Assembly (NCBI RefSeq): GCF_014203115.1
Contig: NZ_JACHIJ010000008.1
Span: 124,001-188,000, forward strand
From: Afipia massiliensis
Lineage (GTDB): Bacteria; Pseudomonadota; Alphaproteobacteria; Rhizobiales; Xanthobacteraceae
Length of the DNA: 64,000 nt
Direction of reading: 5' to 3'
Made by a program: the position numbers and the translations under genes. Below the pieces are notes generated by a model. The model did not search any database. It had not been told where the DNA came from and saw only the letters and a program-made list of their open reading frames with translations. Below, one piece after another: positions 24,738 to 36,315 of the stretch (positions are counted from its first letter, which is position 1; every line of letters starts with the position of its first letter).

Positions 24738-25282
24738 TTCAGCAGTATCCCCCAGGTGGAAAATTGGGACGCTGACGCTTCGAACCAAATCCAGCAGACT
24801 CAAATGATCCTCGCGGCATACAGGTACTCGAAACAGGGCGAGAGAAGGGCGGTAGCCAGCTAGTGATAGAGTAGTGCACCATCGGTGCAATCCGGGCGGG
24901 TTCCATCGCCGGTCCTTGCCCCCAGAACATTGCGCATGGCCGGGTTGCTGACCGGCGACGCTGAAGACACCTTCTTTAAAGGCGATCTTCCGCGTCAACC
25001 ATTCCTTAACGATAACTGCCGCTACTGAAGGATGTGGAGTCGCGCCGAATGGGGGCGACTGTGGTCTTTAGATGCGCAAAAAGCCCCGCGAAAAGCTCGA
25101 TGGCTGGCCAGAAAATCCCATGCGGAACCTCGAATTTGCGGCGCGTCATCGCCAGCGCCTCCGCGTTCAGGTCGATCTGGGCGCCGGAACGGGCCAATCT
25201 CGGGTTGTTCGGGCGGGATCTCGCGGATCGGCCCGGATATTCAGGCCGCCATGCGGCCGTCTTTCACCGGCAGGCGTTTGAA
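24738..25282. other. Intergenic region upstream of the dcw cluster; no mraZ
   Basis: 545 bases between the amidase start and rsmH. No reading frame resembles MraZ, which normally precedes rsmH. A 69-codon open frame (25072-25281) stops 1 base before the rsmH ATG, but it lacks a ribosome site and I do not call it a gene. The region must contain the amidase promoter and probably the first dcw promoter; no clear consensus was found. Confidence 0.5.
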
Positions 25283-26284
25283 ATGTCGCCCGACGATGCA
25301 CCTGTTCGCCATGTTCCGGTTCTCGGCCGCGAAGCCGTCGAGGCGCTCGCGCCGCATGACGGCGGCGTCTACGTCGATGCCACCTTCGGCGCCGGCGGCT
25401 ACAGCCGCGCGATCCTGAAAGTTCCCGGCACGCGCGTGATCGGCATCGACCGCGACCGCACCGCCATTGCGGGTGGCTTCGAGCTTGTGGAGTCGTCCGC
25501 TGGGCGGCTGACGCTGGTCGAGGATCGCTTTTCCAATCTGGCCGACGTCTGCGCGGGGCAAGGCTTCAGCGCGGTCGACGGCATCGTGATGGATGTGGGC
25601 GTCTCGTCGATGCAACTCGATCAGTCCGAGCGCGGCTTCTCGTTCCGCTTCAACGGCCCGCTCGACATGCGGATGGGCCACGACGGACCGACCGTGGCCG
25701 ATGTTGTGGCGAAGGCATCCGAAACCGATCTCGCCAACATCATCTACATCTTCGGCGAAGAGCGTCATTCCCGCGGTGTCGCCCGCGCCATCGTCGCGGC
25801 AAGGAAGGAAGCGCCGATCACCACGACGCGTGCGCTGGCTGATATCGTCTCGCGCGTGGTGCGCTCCAAGCCGAACGAAATTCATCCGGCCACCCGCACG
25901 TTCCAGGCGCTGCGGATCTTCGTCAACGAAGAGCTGGACGAACTGCATGCAGCGCTTGTGGTGGCCGAAAAGACATTGAAACCCGGCGGACGCCTCGCGG
26001 TGGTGTCGTTCCACTCGCTCGAGGACCGCATCGTCAAGAATTTCCTCAACGAGCGCGGCAAGCGCGGCGGCGGGTCGCGGCATCTGCCGGACGTCAAGCA
26101 GGCGCTGCCGAGCTTCGAGATTCTCACCAAGCGCCCCGTCGTGGCCGGTGACGACGAGGTCGCGGCCAATCCGCGCGCGCGTTCGGCGAAACTGCGGGCC
26201 GCGGCGCGCACCGATGCGCCTGCGCAGTCCGAAACTGCATCGTTCGACTGGCCGCAACTGGCCGACGTGATGAGGGGAGGCTGA
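25283..26284 (+). CDS. rsmH: 16S rRNA (cytosine1402-N4)-methyltransferase RsmH/MraW
   Basis: 333 residues from the ATG of [20 protein letters not shown], the usual start for the family; in-frame codons upstream are not conserved in character. SAM-binding Rossmann motif [14 protein letters not shown], acidic VIGIDRD, and the typical [15 protein letters not shown] and [12 protein letters not shown] signatures. Methylates N4 of C1402 in 16S rRNA. First gene of the division and cell wall cluster here; its stop is one base before the ftsL ATG. Confidence 0.96.
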   Translation: MSPDDAPVRHVPVLGREAVEALAPHDGGVYVDATFGAGGYSRAILKVPGTRVIGIDRDRTAIAGGFELVESSAGRLTLVEDRFSNLADVCAGQGFSAVDGIVMDVGVSSMQLDQSERGFSFRFNGPLDMRMGHDGPTVADVVAKASETDLANIIYIFGEERHSRGVARAIVAARKEAPITTTRALADIVSRVVRSKPNEIHPATRTFQALRIFVNEELDELHAALVVAEKTLKPGGRLAVVSFHSLEDRIVKNFLNERGKRGGGSRHLPDVKQALPSFEILTKRPVVAGDDEVAANPRARSAKLRAAARTDAPAQSETASFDWPQLADVMRGG

Positions 26285-26285
26285 C

Positions 26286-26696
26286 ATGCGCTTTGTCCAC
26301 CTCTTCGTCATCTGCGCGCTGGTCTTCGCCGCGGCCTATGTCTACCGGATTAAGATGGAATCGACCGTGCGGACCGAACGCGTTCTGAAACTGCGCGCCG
26401 ATATCCGCCAGCAGCGCGATTCGATTGCGAGCCTGAAGGCGGAATGGGCCAAGCTGGAATCGCCGAAGCGGTTGCAGGAACTGGCTTCGCGCCACCTTTC
26501 GCTGCGCCCGATCGAAGCGATCCAATACGATTCGCTGAAGAATCTGCCGCCGCGTCCGCCGAGCTTCGTCAAGCCGGGGGATCCCGACCCGATCGGCACG
26601 ATCATCGAAAGCGTCGATCTGGAGGCGCTTGCCGCCGCCGCGTCGCAGGATGAAACGCTCACCGGCTCGATTCCCCAGCCGGAGGGCGCGCAATGA
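26286..26696 (+). CDS. ftsL: Cell division protein FtsL
   Basis: 136 residues: a short cytoplasmic start, one membrane helix (VHLFVICALVFAAAYVY), then a periplasmic leucine-zipper-like coiled coil (VLKLRADIRQQRDSIASLKA) and a longer acidic/Pro tail to the end (PRPPSFVKPGDPDPIG). Sequence identity in this family is low, so position between rsmH and ftsI is the main evidence. It would bind FtsB (encoded elsewhere) and FtsQ in the divisome. Its end overlaps ftsI by ATGA. Confidence 0.9.
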   Translation: MRFVHLFVICALVFAAAYVYRIKMESTVRTERVLKLRADIRQQRDSIASLKAEWAKLESPKRLQELASRHLSLRPIEAIQYDSLKNLPPRPPSFVKPGDPDPIGTIIESVDLEALAAAASQDETLTGSIPQPEGAQ

Positions 26697-28441
26697 CAGA
26701 TCAAGCGCCTAACACCAAGCGACCTGCAGAACCCTGGCGCCAGCGGCTGATCCGCACGCTACTCTATGGGCGCAATGTCGATCGCTCGGCCAAGGCACGC
26801 GCGCGCGTCGGCCTTGCGATTATCGCGTTCTCGTTGGTCTATGCCGTGATCGCTGGCCGCCTCGTGATGTTTGCGGTCGGCGGCGACGGCCACGGCACGC
26901 GGCGCACGGCGTCGCAGGATGCCATCGCCACCGCCCGGCCCGACATTCTGGACCGCAACGGAATGATCCTGGCCACCGACGTCAAGACGCCGTCGCTGTT
27001 CGGCGAGCCTCGCCGCATCATCGACAAGGACGAGGCTATCGAGCTGCTGACCGCGACACTCCCGGATGTCGATGCGGGCGAGGTGCGCGACCGGCTGTCG
27101 TCGCGCAAGGGCTTCGTCTGGCTGAAGCGCGAAATCACGGCGCAGCAGCAGAAAGACATCTATCGCCTCGGCATTCCCGGCATCGGTTTCCTGCGCGAGA
27201 ACAAGCGCGTCTATCCGAGCGGCCCCATCGTGTCGCATCTGATCGGCCACGTGAACATCGACAACCAGGGCATCGCGGGCATCGAGAAGTGGCTCGATTC
27301 GAACGGGCTTGCCGATCTGCATCGCGCCGGATTCGCGACCGACCGGCAGCAGGAGCCGGTTCAGCTTGCGGTCGATCTGCGCGTCGAACATGCGCTGCGC
27401 GATGAACTGCTGAAGGCCAAGGACAAGTACTCGGCGAAGGCGGCCGCGGGTCTGGTCTCGAACGTGAACACCGGTGAGATCATCGCCATGGTCTCGGTGC
27501 CCGACTACGATCCGAACAACCCGCGCGAAGCCAACGACCCGACCCGCATCAATCGCCTGACCACCGGCGTGTTTGAAATGGGATCGACGTTCAAATCGCT
27601 GACGCTCGCCATGGCGCTTGATTCCGGCCGCGCCACCATCAACACACTCTACGATGCGCGCGCACCGCTGGTGTACGGCAAGTTCAGGATCAACGACACC
27701 CACAATCTCGGGCGCTCGGTTCCGATGTGGGAGGTGTTCACCGAATCCTCCAACGTCGCCTCCGCACGCATCGCGCTGTCGATGGGGGTCGAAGCGCATA
27801 AGGCGTTTCTGCGCAAACTTGGCCAGCTCTCGCGGCTGCGCACCGAATTGCCGGAGAGCGCCGAGCCGCTGGTGCCGAAGCGCTGGAGCGAACTGAACAC
27901 CATTACCATTGCGTTCGGTCACGGTATGGCGGTCGCACCGCTGCAGGCGGTGATGGGCATCAATGCGCTGATCAATGGCGGCCATCTCATTCCGCCGACA
28001 TTCCTGAAGCGGTCGCGCGAGGATGCGATGCAGGTCGCCAAGCAGGTGGTCAAGCCTGAGACCAGTAACAGCATGCGCTACCTGATGCGGCTGAACGCGG
28101 AAAAAGGCACGGCGCGCAAGGCCGACGTCAAGGGTTACTATGTCGGCGGCAAGACCGGCACCTCGGAAAAGGTCGTCAACGGCCGGTATTCCAAGAAGCA
28201 GGTGCTGAATTCCTTCACCGCGATCATGCCTGCCGATAATCCGCAGTATCAGCTCCTGATCATGCTGGATGAGCCGAAGGGACTGCCGGAAACCCACGGC
28301 TTTATTACTTCGGGCTGGAACGCCGTGCCGACCGGCGGCAAGGTGATCGAGCGGATCGCCCCGCTGCTGGGGATGACGCCGCGGTTCGATTTGCCGCCGT
28401 CCGAGCGCCTTATTCTTGCGGCATCGAAGGAAAGCCGGTAA
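26693..28441 (+). CDS. ftsI: Septal transpeptidase FtsI (PBP3)
   Basis: 582 residues. One N-terminal membrane helix ([21 protein letters not shown]), a PBP dimerisation domain beginning with [16 protein letters not shown], and a transpeptidase domain. Active-site motifs are complete: S-T-F-K at residues 298-301, S-S-N in TESSNVASA, and KTGT in [10 protein letters not shown]. It cross-links peptidoglycan at the septum with FtsW. Starts in a 4-base overlap with ftsL. Confidence 0.96.
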   Translation: MTDQAPNTKRPAEPWRQRLIRTLLYGRNVDRSAKARARVGLAIIAFSLVYAVIAGRLVMFAVGGDGHGTRRTASQDAIATARPDILDRNGMILATDVKTPSLFGEPRRIIDKDEAIELLTATLPDVDAGEVRDRLSSRKGFVWLKREITAQQQKDIYRLGIPGIGFLRENKRVYPSGPIVSHLIGHVNIDNQGIAGIEKWLDSNGLADLHRAGFATDRQQEPVQLAVDLRVEHALRDELLKAKDKYSAKAAAGLVSNVNTGEIIAMVSVPDYDPNNPREANDPTRINRLTTGVFEMGSTFKSLTLAMALDSGRATINTLYDARAPLVYGKFRINDTHNLGRSVPMWEVFTESSNVASARIALSMGVEAHKAFLRKLGQLSRLRTELPESAEPLVPKRWSELNTITIAFGHGMAVAPLQAVMGINALINGGHLIPPTFLKRSREDAMQVAKQVVKPETSNSMRYLMRLNAEKGTARKADVKGYYVGGKTGTSEKVVNGRYSKKQVLNSFTAIMPADNPQYQLLIMLDEPKGLPETHGFITSGWNAVPTGGKVIERIAPLLGMTPRFDLPPSERLILAASKESR

Positions 28442-28460
28442 CCGCACGGCTGCGCGTATT

Positions 28461-28487
28461 CCGCAAAAGTGGGCACCGGTTTTGCGG
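28461..28487. repeat. Small palindrome in the ftsI-murE gap
   Basis: CCGCAAAA-GTGGGCACCGG-TTTTGCGG, an 8-bp perfect stem. The AAAGTGGNNACCGGTTTT word is typical of small interspersed palindromes in Rhizobiales (recalled). A relative is at 56626-56673. Confidence 0.6.
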
Positions 28488-28523
28488 CTAGAACACGCGC
28501 ATGCTTAGATGTACCGGGGTGAA

Positions 28524-29972
28524 ATGAAACTACGCGACCTTTTCAGCGGGGACGCCGTGATCGGCGCGCAACATGCCGATGTTGCGGTCGCTGGCCTCGC
28601 CGTGGACAGCCGTGTGGTGAAGCCGGGCGACGTGTTTTTCGCGCTGGCCGGGGTCAAGACCGACGGCGCGCGCTTCATCGATCAGGCGATTGCCTCCGGC
28701 GCCGCTGCGGTCGTCAGCGACCGCATTCCCGAAAACGACAATCGCGTTCCGTTCATCGCGGTGCCGAACCCGCGCCGCGCGCTGGCGCTCGCTGCCGCGC
28801 GGTTTTATTCACGCCAGCCCGCCACCATCGCCGCCGTCACCGGCACCAGCGGCAAGACTTCGGTTGCGGTGTTCACGCGGCAGATCTGGCAGCGCCTTGG
28901 TTATGCGGCCGCGAGCATCGGCACCATCGGACTGGTTTCGCCGAGGCGCACCGTCTACGGCTCGCTGACCACGCCCGATCCGATTGCGCTGCATCGCTCG
29001 CTCGACGAGATCGCGGGCGAGGGCGTGACACATCTGGCATTCGAGGCGTCGTCGCATGGCCTCGATCAGCATCGGCTCGATGGCGTGCGCGTCAGCGCCG
29101 GTGGGTTCACCAACCTGTCGCGCGACCACATGGATTACCATCCGACGGTCGAGCACTATCTCGCGGCCAAGCTGCGGCTGTTCACTGACTTGATCGTCGA
29201 TGGCGGCGCTGCGGTGATCGCCGCCGATCACGAACACTCGCAGGCGGTGATCGAAGCCGCGCGCATCCGCAAGCTGCGGATTGTGACGGTCGGCCGCAAC
29301 GGCGAAGGCATCGCGCTCGTCGATGCTGCCGTGGACGGGTTCGCGCAGAAGTTGACTCTTGAATATGAGGGCAAGCGCTATCAGGTGCGGCTGCCGCTGG
29401 TGGGCGAATTCCAGATCGAAAATGCGCTGGTCGCAGCTGGACTTGTAATTTCCACAGGCGGCGATGTGGCGCGTGCCTTCGCCGCGCTCGAACATCTCGA
29501 AGGCGCGCCGGGCCGGCTCGAACTGGTCGGCGAGCGAAATGGCGCACCGGTGTTCGTGGACTACGCGCACAAGCCCGATGCGCTGGCGAAGGCGCTGGAA
29601 GCGCTGCGGCCTTACACCAAGCGCAAACTCGTCGTGGTGTTCGGCGCGGGCGGTGACCGCGATGCCGGCAAGCGTCCGCTGATGGGCGCGATTGCCGCGG
29701 AGAACGCGGACACGGTTATTGTGACCGACGACAACCCGCGGTCGGAAAACCCGGCGTCAATCCGCGCCGCCATCATGGCGGCTGCAAAGGGCGCCACAGA
29801 TATCGCGGATCGTGCCGAAGCGATTCGTGCCGCCATTGCGGGTTTGCAGAAAGGCGATGCGCTGCTGATCGCAGGCAAGGGCCACGAAACCGGACAGATT
29901 GTGGGAGATAAAGTGTTGCCGTTCAGCGATCACGAAGCCGCCGTTGCGGCCCTAGCGGAGCATGCGGCATGA
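28524..29972 (+). CDS. murE: UDP-MurNAc-L-Ala-D-Glu:meso-diaminopimelate ligase MurE
   Basis: 482 residues from ATG 28524, which has GGGGT just upstream; ATG 28509 would add five residues. Mur ligase N-terminal domain ([17 protein letters not shown]), central ATPase with P-loop GTSGKTSVA, and the C-terminal domain. The DNPRSENP motif specifies meso-diaminopimelate as the added amino acid, as expected of a Gram-negative. Cytoplasmic. Overlaps murF by ATGA. Confidence 0.96.
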   Translation: MKLRDLFSGDAVIGAQHADVAVAGLAVDSRVVKPGDVFFALAGVKTDGARFIDQAIASGAAAVVSDRIPENDNRVPFIAVPNPRRALALAAARFYSRQPATIAAVTGTSGKTSVAVFTRQIWQRLGYAAASIGTIGLVSPRRTVYGSLTTPDPIALHRSLDEIAGEGVTHLAFEASSHGLDQHRLDGVRVSAGGFTNLSRDHMDYHPTVEHYLAAKLRLFTDLIVDGGAAVIAADHEHSQAVIEAARIRKLRIVTVGRNGEGIALVDAAVDGFAQKLTLEYEGKRYQVRLPLVGEFQIENALVAAGLVISTGGDVARAFAALEHLEGAPGRLELVGERNGAPVFVDYAHKPDALAKALEALRPYTKRKLVVVFGAGGDRDAGKRPLMGAIAAENADTVIVTDDNPRSENPASIRAAIMAAAKGATDIADRAEAIRAAIAGLQKGDALLIAGKGHETGQIVGDKVLPFSDHEAAVAALAEHAA

Positions 29973-31405
29973 GCACGGCATTGTGGACCAGTGCGGCGAT
30001 GGCGGAGGCGATGCGTGCCGCAAGGCGCGGCACGCTGCCGGACGATGTCATCGGCATTTCCATTGACAGCCGCACCCTAACGCCGGGCGAGGCCTATTTC
30101 GCGATCAAGGGCGACGTTCACGACGGCCACGATTTCGTCGAGGCCGCGCTGAACAACGGCGCCGCGCTCGCCGTTGTCGCGAAAACCCACGCGGACAAAT
30201 TCGCGTCCGACGCGCGGCTGCTGGTGGTCGATGATGTGCTCGCAGGTCTTGTCGATCTCGGGCGGGCGTCGCGGGCGCGTCTCGGCGCAAAGGTGATCGC
30301 GGTGACAGGGTCGGTCGGCAAGACGTCGACCAAGGAAGCGCTGCGCGCGGTGCTCGGCGGTCAGGGCGAGACCCATGCGTCGGTCGCCTCGTTCAACAAT
30401 CACTGGGGCGTGCCGCTGACGCTCGCGCGTTGCCCGGCGACTGTCAGATTCGCGATCTTCGAGATCGGCATGAACCATGCGGGCGAGATTGAGCCGCTGG
30501 TGAAAATGGTGCGGCCGCATGTGGCGATCATCACCACGGTCGAGCCGGTGCATCTGGAGTTCTTCTCCGGCATCGAGGCGATTGCCGACGCCAAGGCGGA
30601 GATTTTTGCCGGCGTCGAACCCGGCGGCGCGGTGGTGCTCAACCGCGACAACGCGCAGTTTGCCCGCCTGAGCAAGAGCGCCAAAGCACAGAAGATCGAG
30701 CGCATCGTCTCGTTCGGCAGTGACGAAAAAGCCGATGCACGGCTGATCGACATGTCACTGCATGCGGCATGTTCGGCGGTGCGCGCAAGCATTCTCGATC
30801 AGGACATCACCTACAAGATCGGGATGCCCGGGCGCCACATGGTGATGAACTCGCTCGGGGTACTGGCTGCGGCTTCGCTGGCCGGCGCGGATCTCGCGCT
30901 GGCGGCGCTGGCGCTGGCGCAGCTTCAGCCCGCGACGGGGCGCGGCGTGCGGCAGCAACTGGTTTTGAGCGAAGGCACAGCAACGCTGATCGATGAAAGC
31001 TACAACGCCAATCCGGCGTCAATGGCGGCAGCTATCACGGTGCTCGGTCAGGCGACTGTCGGTCCGCGCGGGCGGCGCATTGCAGTGCTGGGCGACATGC
31101 TGGAACTCGGCGCAACCGGTTCCGATCTGCATCGCGGCCTTGCCGAAGCTATTAAAGCGAACGGGATCGACGCGGTTTTTTGCTGTGGTCCATTGATGCA
31201 CAACCTGTGGGAAGCCCTTCCTTCGACGAAGAAGGGCGGCTATGCCGATAACTCGGCTGCACTTGAGCCGCAGGTCATTTCTGCTATCGGCGCCGGCGAC
31301 GCCATTATGGTCAAGGGTTCGCTTGGTTCGCGTATGAAATTGATTGTGACGGCACTGCAAAAGCGCTTTCCGGAAAAAGCCACGCTCGACGGCGTCGCAC
31401 TATAA
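29969..31405 (+). CDS. murF: UDP-MurNAc-tripeptide:D-Ala-D-Ala ligase MurF
   Basis: 478 residues. N-terminal domain with [21 protein letters not shown]-loop [21 protein letters not shown] and [13 protein letters not shown] typical of MurF, and a C-terminal domain with [11 protein letters not shown] and LGDMLELG. It adds the D-Ala-D-Ala made by the Ddl encoded ~12 kb downstream. Translationally coupled to murE; mraY begins 12 bases after the stop. Confidence 0.96.
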   Translation: MSTALWTSAAMAEAMRAARRGTLPDDVIGISIDSRTLTPGEAYFAIKGDVHDGHDFVEAALNNGAALAVVAKTHADKFASDARLLVVDDVLAGLVDLGRASRARLGAKVIAVTGSVGKTSTKEALRAVLGGQGETHASVASFNNHWGVPLTLARCPATVRFAIFEIGMNHAGEIEPLVKMVRPHVAIITTVEPVHLEFFSGIEAIADAKAEIFAGVEPGGAVVLNRDNAQFARLSKSAKAQKIERIVSFGSDEKADARLIDMSLHAACSAVRASILDQDITYKIGMPGRHMVMNSLGVLAAASLAGADLALAALALAQLQPATGRGVRQQLVLSEGTATLIDESYNANPASMAAAITVLGQATVGPRGRRIAVLGDMLELGATGSDLHRGLAEAIKANGIDAVFCCGPLMHNLWEALPSTKKGGYADNSAALEPQVISAIGAGDAIMVKGSLGSRMKLIVTALQKRFPEKATLDGVAL

Positions 31406-31416
31406 GGCAATTGGAA

Positions 31417-32502
31417 ATGTTTTATTGGCTGACTGAATTCGCCGGCACCATCCCCGGCATCAATGTATTCCGCTACATCACGTTCCGCACCGGCGGCGCG
31501 ATGGTCACCAGCGCGTTGTTCGTTTTCCTGTTCGGGCCGTGGATCATCGATCATCTTCGGCTGGCGCAGGGCAAGGGCCAGCCGATCCGCGCCGACGGTC
31601 CGCCGACGCATCTGGTGACCAAGAAGGGCACGCCCACCATGGGCGGCCTGATGATCCTCTCGGGTCTGATCGTCGCCACGCTGCTGTGGGCCAACCTGCG
31701 CAACGCCTATGTCTGGATCGTGCTGCTGGTGACGCTCGGCTTCGGCTTCGTCGGCTTCTATGATGACTACCTGAAAGTTTCCAAGCAGACCGACAAGGGA
31801 TTCTCCGGGCGTTCGCGCCTCGCGGTCGAAGCGCTGATCGCGTTGATCGCCTGCGCCTGCATCGTCTGGTTCGGCCGCAGCGCGTCGGTCACGGCGGTGT
31901 CGATCCCCTTCGTCAAGGACTTCATGCTCAACATCGGTTGGTTCTACGTGATGTTCGGCATGTTCATCATCGTCGGCGCCGGTAACGCGGTGAACCTCAC
32001 AGACGGCCTCGACGGCCTCGCCATCGTGCCGGTGATGATCGCCGCGGCGAGCTTCGGCATGATTGCGTATCTTGTCGGCAACGCGGTGTTCTCGGAATAT
32101 CTGCAAATCCGCTACGTCCCCGGCACCGGTGAACTCGCGGTGCTGTGCGGCGCGGTGCTCGGCGCTGGTCTGGGATTTCTCTGGTTCAACGCGCCGCCGG
32201 CCTCGATCTTCATGGGCGACACCGGATCGCTCGCGCTCGGCGGCATGCTCGGCGCAATCGCGGTTGCTACCAAGCACGAGATCGTACTGGCCGTGATCGG
32301 TGGCCTGTTCGTGGTCGAGGCGTTGTCCGTGATCGTGCAGGTCGCATCGTTCAAGCTCACCGGCAAGCGGTTCTTCCGCATGGCGCCGATCCATCATCAC
32401 TACGAACAGAAGGGCTGGACCGAACCGCAGATCGTGATCCGGTTCTGGATCGTTTCAGTGATGCTGGCACTGGCTGGTCTTTCCACGCTGAAGCTGCGGT
32501 GA
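31417..32502 (+). CDS. mraY: Phospho-MurNAc-pentapeptide transferase MraY
   Basis: 361 residues with about ten membrane helices. Start ATG 31417 ([10 protein letters not shown]), the usual N-terminus; TTG 31411 lies two codons earlier but is less likely. Motifs: [16 protein letters not shown] with the catalytic-site aspartates, [13 protein letters not shown], and the HHHYEQKGW loop. It transfers phospho-MurNAc-pentapeptide to undecaprenyl phosphate, forming lipid I at the inner membrane. Confidence 0.97.
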   Translation: MFYWLTEFAGTIPGINVFRYITFRTGGAMVTSALFVFLFGPWIIDHLRLAQGKGQPIRADGPPTHLVTKKGTPTMGGLMILSGLIVATLLWANLRNAYVWIVLLVTLGFGFVGFYDDYLKVSKQTDKGFSGRSRLAVEALIALIACACIVWFGRSASVTAVSIPFVKDFMLNIGWFYVMFGMFIIVGAGNAVNLTDGLDGLAIVPVMIAAASFGMIAYLVGNAVFSEYLQIRYVPGTGELAVLCGAVLGAGLGFLWFNAPPASIFMGDTGSLALGGMLGAIAVATKHEIVLAVIGGLFVVEALSVIVQVASFKLTGKRFFRMAPIHHHYEQKGWTEPQIVIRFWIVSVMLALAGLSTLKLR

Positions 32503-32506
32503 GCGC

Positions 32507-33904
32507 GTGACGCCTGTTACTTCCTTCGCGGGCAAGACGGTTGCGGTGTTCGGTCTCGGCGGATCGGGGCTGGCGAGCTGTCATGCGCTCAAGGCCGGCG
32601 GCGCGGAAGTCATCGCTAGCGACGATACACCGGCAAAGCTCGCGGAAGCGGCAAGGGCTGGTTTCATCACCGCCGATCTGCGCAGCGTCTCGTGGGCGAA
32701 TTTCGCAGCACTCGTTCTGACGCCCGGCGTGCCGCTGACCCATCCGCAGCCGCACTGGACCGTGCTGGCCGCGAAGGACGCGGGCGTCGAGGTGATCGGC
32801 GACATCGAACTGTTCTGCCGCGAGCGCAAACGTCATGCGCCGGATGCACCGTTCGTTGCCATCACCGGCACCAACGGCAAGTCCACCACCACGGCGCTGG
32901 TGGCGCATCTGATGCGCGAGGCCGGTTACGATACGCAGATGGGCGGCAACATCGGCACCGCGATCCTCTCGCTGGAGCCGCCGACGAAAGGCCGCATCCA
33001 TGTGATCGAGATGTCGTCGTACCAGATCGATCTCACGCCCTCGCTCGATCCGTCCGTCGGCATCCTGCTCAACGTCACGGAAGATCATATCGACCGCCAC
33101 GGCACCATCGAACACTATGCGGCGGTGAAGGAGCGTCTGGTCGCCGGCGTGCAGCAGAACGGCACCGCCATTATTGGCGTCGATGATCACTGGTGCGCGG
33201 CGATCGCTGACCGTGTGGCGCAGGCGGGCAAGAACGTGGTTCGCGTTTCGGTGAAGCATCCCGTAGCCGACGGCATCTGTCTCGAAGGCGACACCATCGT
33301 TCGCGTCGATGGCGGGGCGCGAACACGAATTTCCAGCGTGGTGGAGATCGGTTCTCTGCGCGGCCTGCACAATGCGCAGAATGCGGCGTGTGCGTCGACT
33401 GCGGTGCTGGCGCTCGGCGTAGGCGCGGACGTGCTGCAGCAGGGATTGCGCAGCTTTCCGGGTCTTGCACACCGCATGGAGCAGATCGGCCGACATGGCC
33501 GCGTGCTGTTCATCAACGACTCGAAGGGCACCAACGCCGACGCCGCGGCGCGCGCGCTGTCCTCGTTCAAGGATATTTTCTGGATCGCGGGCGGCAAGCC
33601 CAAGACCGGCGGCATCGAATCCCTGCGCGAATTCTTCCCGCGCATCCGCAAGGCCTATCTGATCGGCGAGGCTGCGGAAGAGTTTGCGAAGACGCTCGGC
33701 GACGTGCCGCATGAAATCAGCAAGACACTGGAAGACGCCGTGCCGCACGCCACGTGCGACGCCGAGGCGTCCGGCCTGAGCGAACCGGTGGTGCTGTTGT
33801 CGCCGGCCTGCGCGTCGTTCGACCAGTTTCCGAATTTCGAGAAGCGCGGCGACCGCTTCCGCGACGTCGCCAACGCGCTGCCGGGTGGCCTGACGCCGCC
33901 TTGA
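32507..33904 (+). CDS. murD: UDP-MurNAc-L-Ala:D-glutamate ligase MurD
   Basis: 465 residues with a GTG start 4 bases after the mraY stop. N-terminal Rossmann-like domain ([17 protein letters not shown]), P-loop [22 protein letters not shown], and a C-terminal domain with [19 protein letters not shown] and [11 protein letters not shown]. Adds D-Glu to UDP-MurNAc-L-Ala. The order mraY-murD-ftsW-murG is conserved. Confidence 0.96.
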   Translation: MTPVTSFAGKTVAVFGLGGSGLASCHALKAGGAEVIASDDTPAKLAEAARAGFITADLRSVSWANFAALVLTPGVPLTHPQPHWTVLAAKDAGVEVIGDIELFCRERKRHAPDAPFVAITGTNGKSTTTALVAHLMREAGYDTQMGGNIGTAILSLEPPTKGRIHVIEMSSYQIDLTPSLDPSVGILLNVTEDHIDRHGTIEHYAAVKERLVAGVQQNGTAIIGVDDHWCAAIADRVAQAGKNVVRVSVKHPVADGICLEGDTIVRVDGGARTRISSVVEIGSLRGLHNAQNAACASTAVLALGVGADVLQQGLRSFPGLAHRMEQIGRHGRVLFINDSKGTNADAAARALSSFKDIFWIAGGKPKTGGIESLREFFPRIRKAYLIGEAAEEFAKTLGDVPHEISKTLEDAVPHATCDAEASGLSEPVVLLSPACASFDQFPNFEKRGDRFRDVANALPGGLTPP

Positions 33905-34036
33905 TTGCTACGCCCCACCTCTCGACATTTTGACGAGATATTTGCGCGTATCTGTCCATCTTTTTCCCGATATTAACCGTCCTGAAACCATGATGCGGGA
34001 GTAATACCCCGTTAATCTTTTGCGCAGGACACGCAC

Positions 34037-35188
34037 ATGATCTCCCGTGAGCAACGCACGCCCCTGAGCGAATGGTGGTGGACGGTGGATCGGCTGCTGC
34101 TGGCGGCGTTCATCACATTGATGCTGGGCGGCGTCATCCTGTCGCTGGCTGCGAGTCCGCCGGTGGCGGCGCGCATCGGCCTCGATCCGTTTCACTTCTT
34201 CAACCGGCATGTTTTCTTTCTGATGCCGTCGCTCATCGTGATGCTGGGCGTGTCGTTCCTGTCGCCGCGGCAGGTGCGCCGCAGCGCGCTGATCGTGTTT
34301 ACGATCAGCATCGTGCTGGTGGTGGCGACGCTGCTGTTCGGGCCCGAGGTCAAGGGCGCCAAGCGCTGGATTACCATTCTCGGCCTTAACATTCAGGCCT
34401 CCGAATCCCTCAAGCCTGCGTTCGTGGTGCTGGTGGCGTGGCTGTTCGCGGAATCCGCCAAGCGGCCTGAAATGCCTGCGACGTCGATGGCGCTCGGGCT
34501 GCTGCTAATGACTGTCACGCTGCTGGTGCTGGAGCCGGATTTCGGCCAGACCATGCTGCTGCTGATGGTATGGGGCGCACTGTTCTTCATCGCCGGCATG
34601 CGGATGATCTGGGTGTTCGGCCTGATGGGCGCGGGCGCGGTCGGATTGTTCGGCGCTTACCTGACTGTGCCGCATGTCGCGGGCCGCATCAGGCGCTTCA
34701 TGGACCCATCATCAGGTGACACCTTCCAGGTTGATACCGCGATGGAGGCGTTCACCCATGGCGGCTGGTTTGGTCAGGGACCGGGCGAGGGCACCGTGAA
34801 GCGCATTTTGCCCGACAGCCATACCGACTTCGTGTTCGCAGTGGCGGCCGAGGAATTCGGAATCATCTTGTGTCTCGCGCTGCTCGCGCTGTTCGCCTTC
34901 GTTGTCATCCGCGCGCTGTCGCGCGCCTATGCCAGCGAGGATCTGTTCGCGCGCTTCGCGGCCGCAGGTCTTGCGATCATGTTCGGCATCCAGGCTGCGA
35001 TCAACATGGCCGTGAACCTGCATCTGATGCCGGCGAAGGGCATGACGCTGCCGTTCATCTCGTATGGCGGATCGTCGATGATCTCGCTGGCTTACGGCGT
35101 CGGCATGCTGCTGGCCTTGACGCGGCAGCGCCCGCGCGTCGAAATGGAATCCATCAGCGCCGCCAACGCCGCGAACAGCTTCGCGTAA
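34037..35188 (+). CDS. ftsW: Septal peptidoglycan glycosyltransferase FtsW (SEDS family)
   Basis: 383 residues, about ten membrane helices. SEDS motifs: KGAKRWITILGLNIQASE, LEPDFGQTML with the key acidic residue, a large periplasmic loop with AEEFG, and LPFISYGGSSM. AGGAC precedes the ATG by 9 bases. Polymerises lipid II at the septum together with FtsI. A 132-base gap separates it from murD, larger than elsewhere in the cluster, and may hold an internal promoter. Confidence 0.96.
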   Translation: MISREQRTPLSEWWWTVDRLLLAAFITLMLGGVILSLAASPPVAARIGLDPFHFFNRHVFFLMPSLIVMLGVSFLSPRQVRRSALIVFTISIVLVVATLLFGPEVKGAKRWITILGLNIQASESLKPAFVVLVAWLFAESAKRPEMPATSMALGLLLMTVTLLVLEPDFGQTMLLLMVWGALFFIAGMRMIWVFGLMGAGAVGLFGAYLTVPHVAGRIRRFMDPSSGDTFQVDTAMEAFTHGGWFGQGPGEGTVKRILPDSHTDFVFAVAAEEFGIILCLALLALFAFVVIRALSRAYASEDLFARFAAAGLAIMFGIQAAINMAVNLHLMPAKGMTLPFISYGGSSMISLAYGVGMLLALTRQRPRVEMESISAANAANSFA

Positions 35189-35203
35189 CCCGCGAGTATT
35201 TCG

Positions 35204-36304
35204 ATGTCTGACAGGCCTCTCATCATGCTGGCGGCGGGCGGAACGGGCGGTCACCTGTTTCCCGCCGAGGCGCTGGGCGTCGCGCTGATGAAGCGCGGCG
35301 TACGCGTGCGCTTGATGACGGATTCCCGCGCGCTGCGTTATGGCGGGATGTTCACGCGCGACATGATGGATGTGGTGCCGAGCGAAACCGTGCGCGGACG
35401 CACGCCGTGGGCGCTGGCGCGGACCGGCACGCTGCTCGCCGCCGGTGGCGCGATGTCGCTTGCCGTGCTGTTGCGGCGGAAGCCGAAGGCCATGGTCGGT
35501 TTCGGCGGCTATCCGACGCTGCCGCCCCTGATCGCAGCGAAGCTGCTGGGCATTCCGACAGTCATTCACGATTCCAATGCCGTGCTTGGCCGCGCCAACC
35601 GTTTGCTGTCGACGCGAGTCAGCGCGATCGCGACGTCGCTGCCGGGTGTGCTGGACCGCGATCCGGCGCTCGCCGGCAAGACGACCGTCACCGGCACACC
35701 GATGCGGCCTGCGATTCTCGCCGCCGCGGCCGTGCCGTATGTTGCACCGGATGCCGAGGGGCCGCTGCGGTTGCTGGTGGTCGGCGGCAGTCAGGGCGCC
35801 CGTGTGATGGCCGACATCGTGCCGGCGGCGATCGAGCGGCTGGAGCCGGCGCTGTGGCGCAGGATCAGTCTGGTTCAGCAGGTGCGCGACGAGGACATGG
35901 CGCGCGTGCGCGCGGTGTATGACCGGCTCAAGATCGAGGCCGAACTGGCGCCGTTCTTTACGGACTTGCCGGCGCGGTTCGCGGCCACGCATCTCGTGGT
36001 GTCGCGTTCGGGGGCGGGGACTGTGGCCGAGCTTGGTGCGATCGGACGTCCCTCGATTCTGGTGCCGCTGCCCGGCGCGATCGATCAGGACCAGCACGCC
36101 AATGCGGGCGTGCTGGAGACAGCCGGCGGCGCGATCCGCATTCCCCAGACCGAGTTCACGCCTGACCGCCTTGCTGCGGAGATTTCCGCACTCGCCGCCG
36201 ATCCGGCGCGGCTGACCGCGATGGCCACCGGTGCGCGCACGGTCGGCAAGCTCGATGCCGCGGAGCGGCTCGCCGATCTGATGGTCAAGGTCGCGGGGAT
36301 CTAG
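35204..36304 (+). CDS. murG: Lipid II synthase MurG
   Basis: 366 residues. GT-B fold glycosyltransferase with N-terminal AAGGTGGHLFPAEAL, the membrane-association region GGYPTLPPLIAAKL, HDSNAVLGRAN, and the UDP-GlcNAc site VSRSGAGTVAELGAIGRPSILVPLPGAIDQDQ. Transfers GlcNAc to lipid I on the inner face of the membrane. Normally followed by murC; here a lysR/MFS pair intervenes and the next gene is convergent, 11 bases away. Confidence 0.96.
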   Translation: MSDRPLIMLAAGGTGGHLFPAEALGVALMKRGVRVRLMTDSRALRYGGMFTRDMMDVVPSETVRGRTPWALARTGTLLAAGGAMSLAVLLRRKPKAMVGFGGYPTLPPLIAAKLLGIPTVIHDSNAVLGRANRLLSTRVSAIATSLPGVLDRDPALAGKTTVTGTPMRPAILAAAAVPYVAPDAEGPLRLLVVGGSQGARVMADIVPAAIERLEPALWRRISLVQQVRDEDMARVRAVYDRLKIEAELAPFFTDLPARFAATHLVVSRSGAGTVAELGAIGRPSILVPLPGAIDQDQHANAGVLETAGGAIRIPQTEFTPDRLAAEISALAADPARLTAMATGARTVGKLDAAERLADLMVKVAGI

Positions 36305-36315
36305 GTCTTCGCTTC

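Noticed and set aside
25072-25281. 69-codon open frame ending 1 base before the rsmH start
   Set aside because: No ribosome site, and the second half has codon use unlike neighbours. Not similar to MraZ. Could still be a leader ORF but support is too weak.
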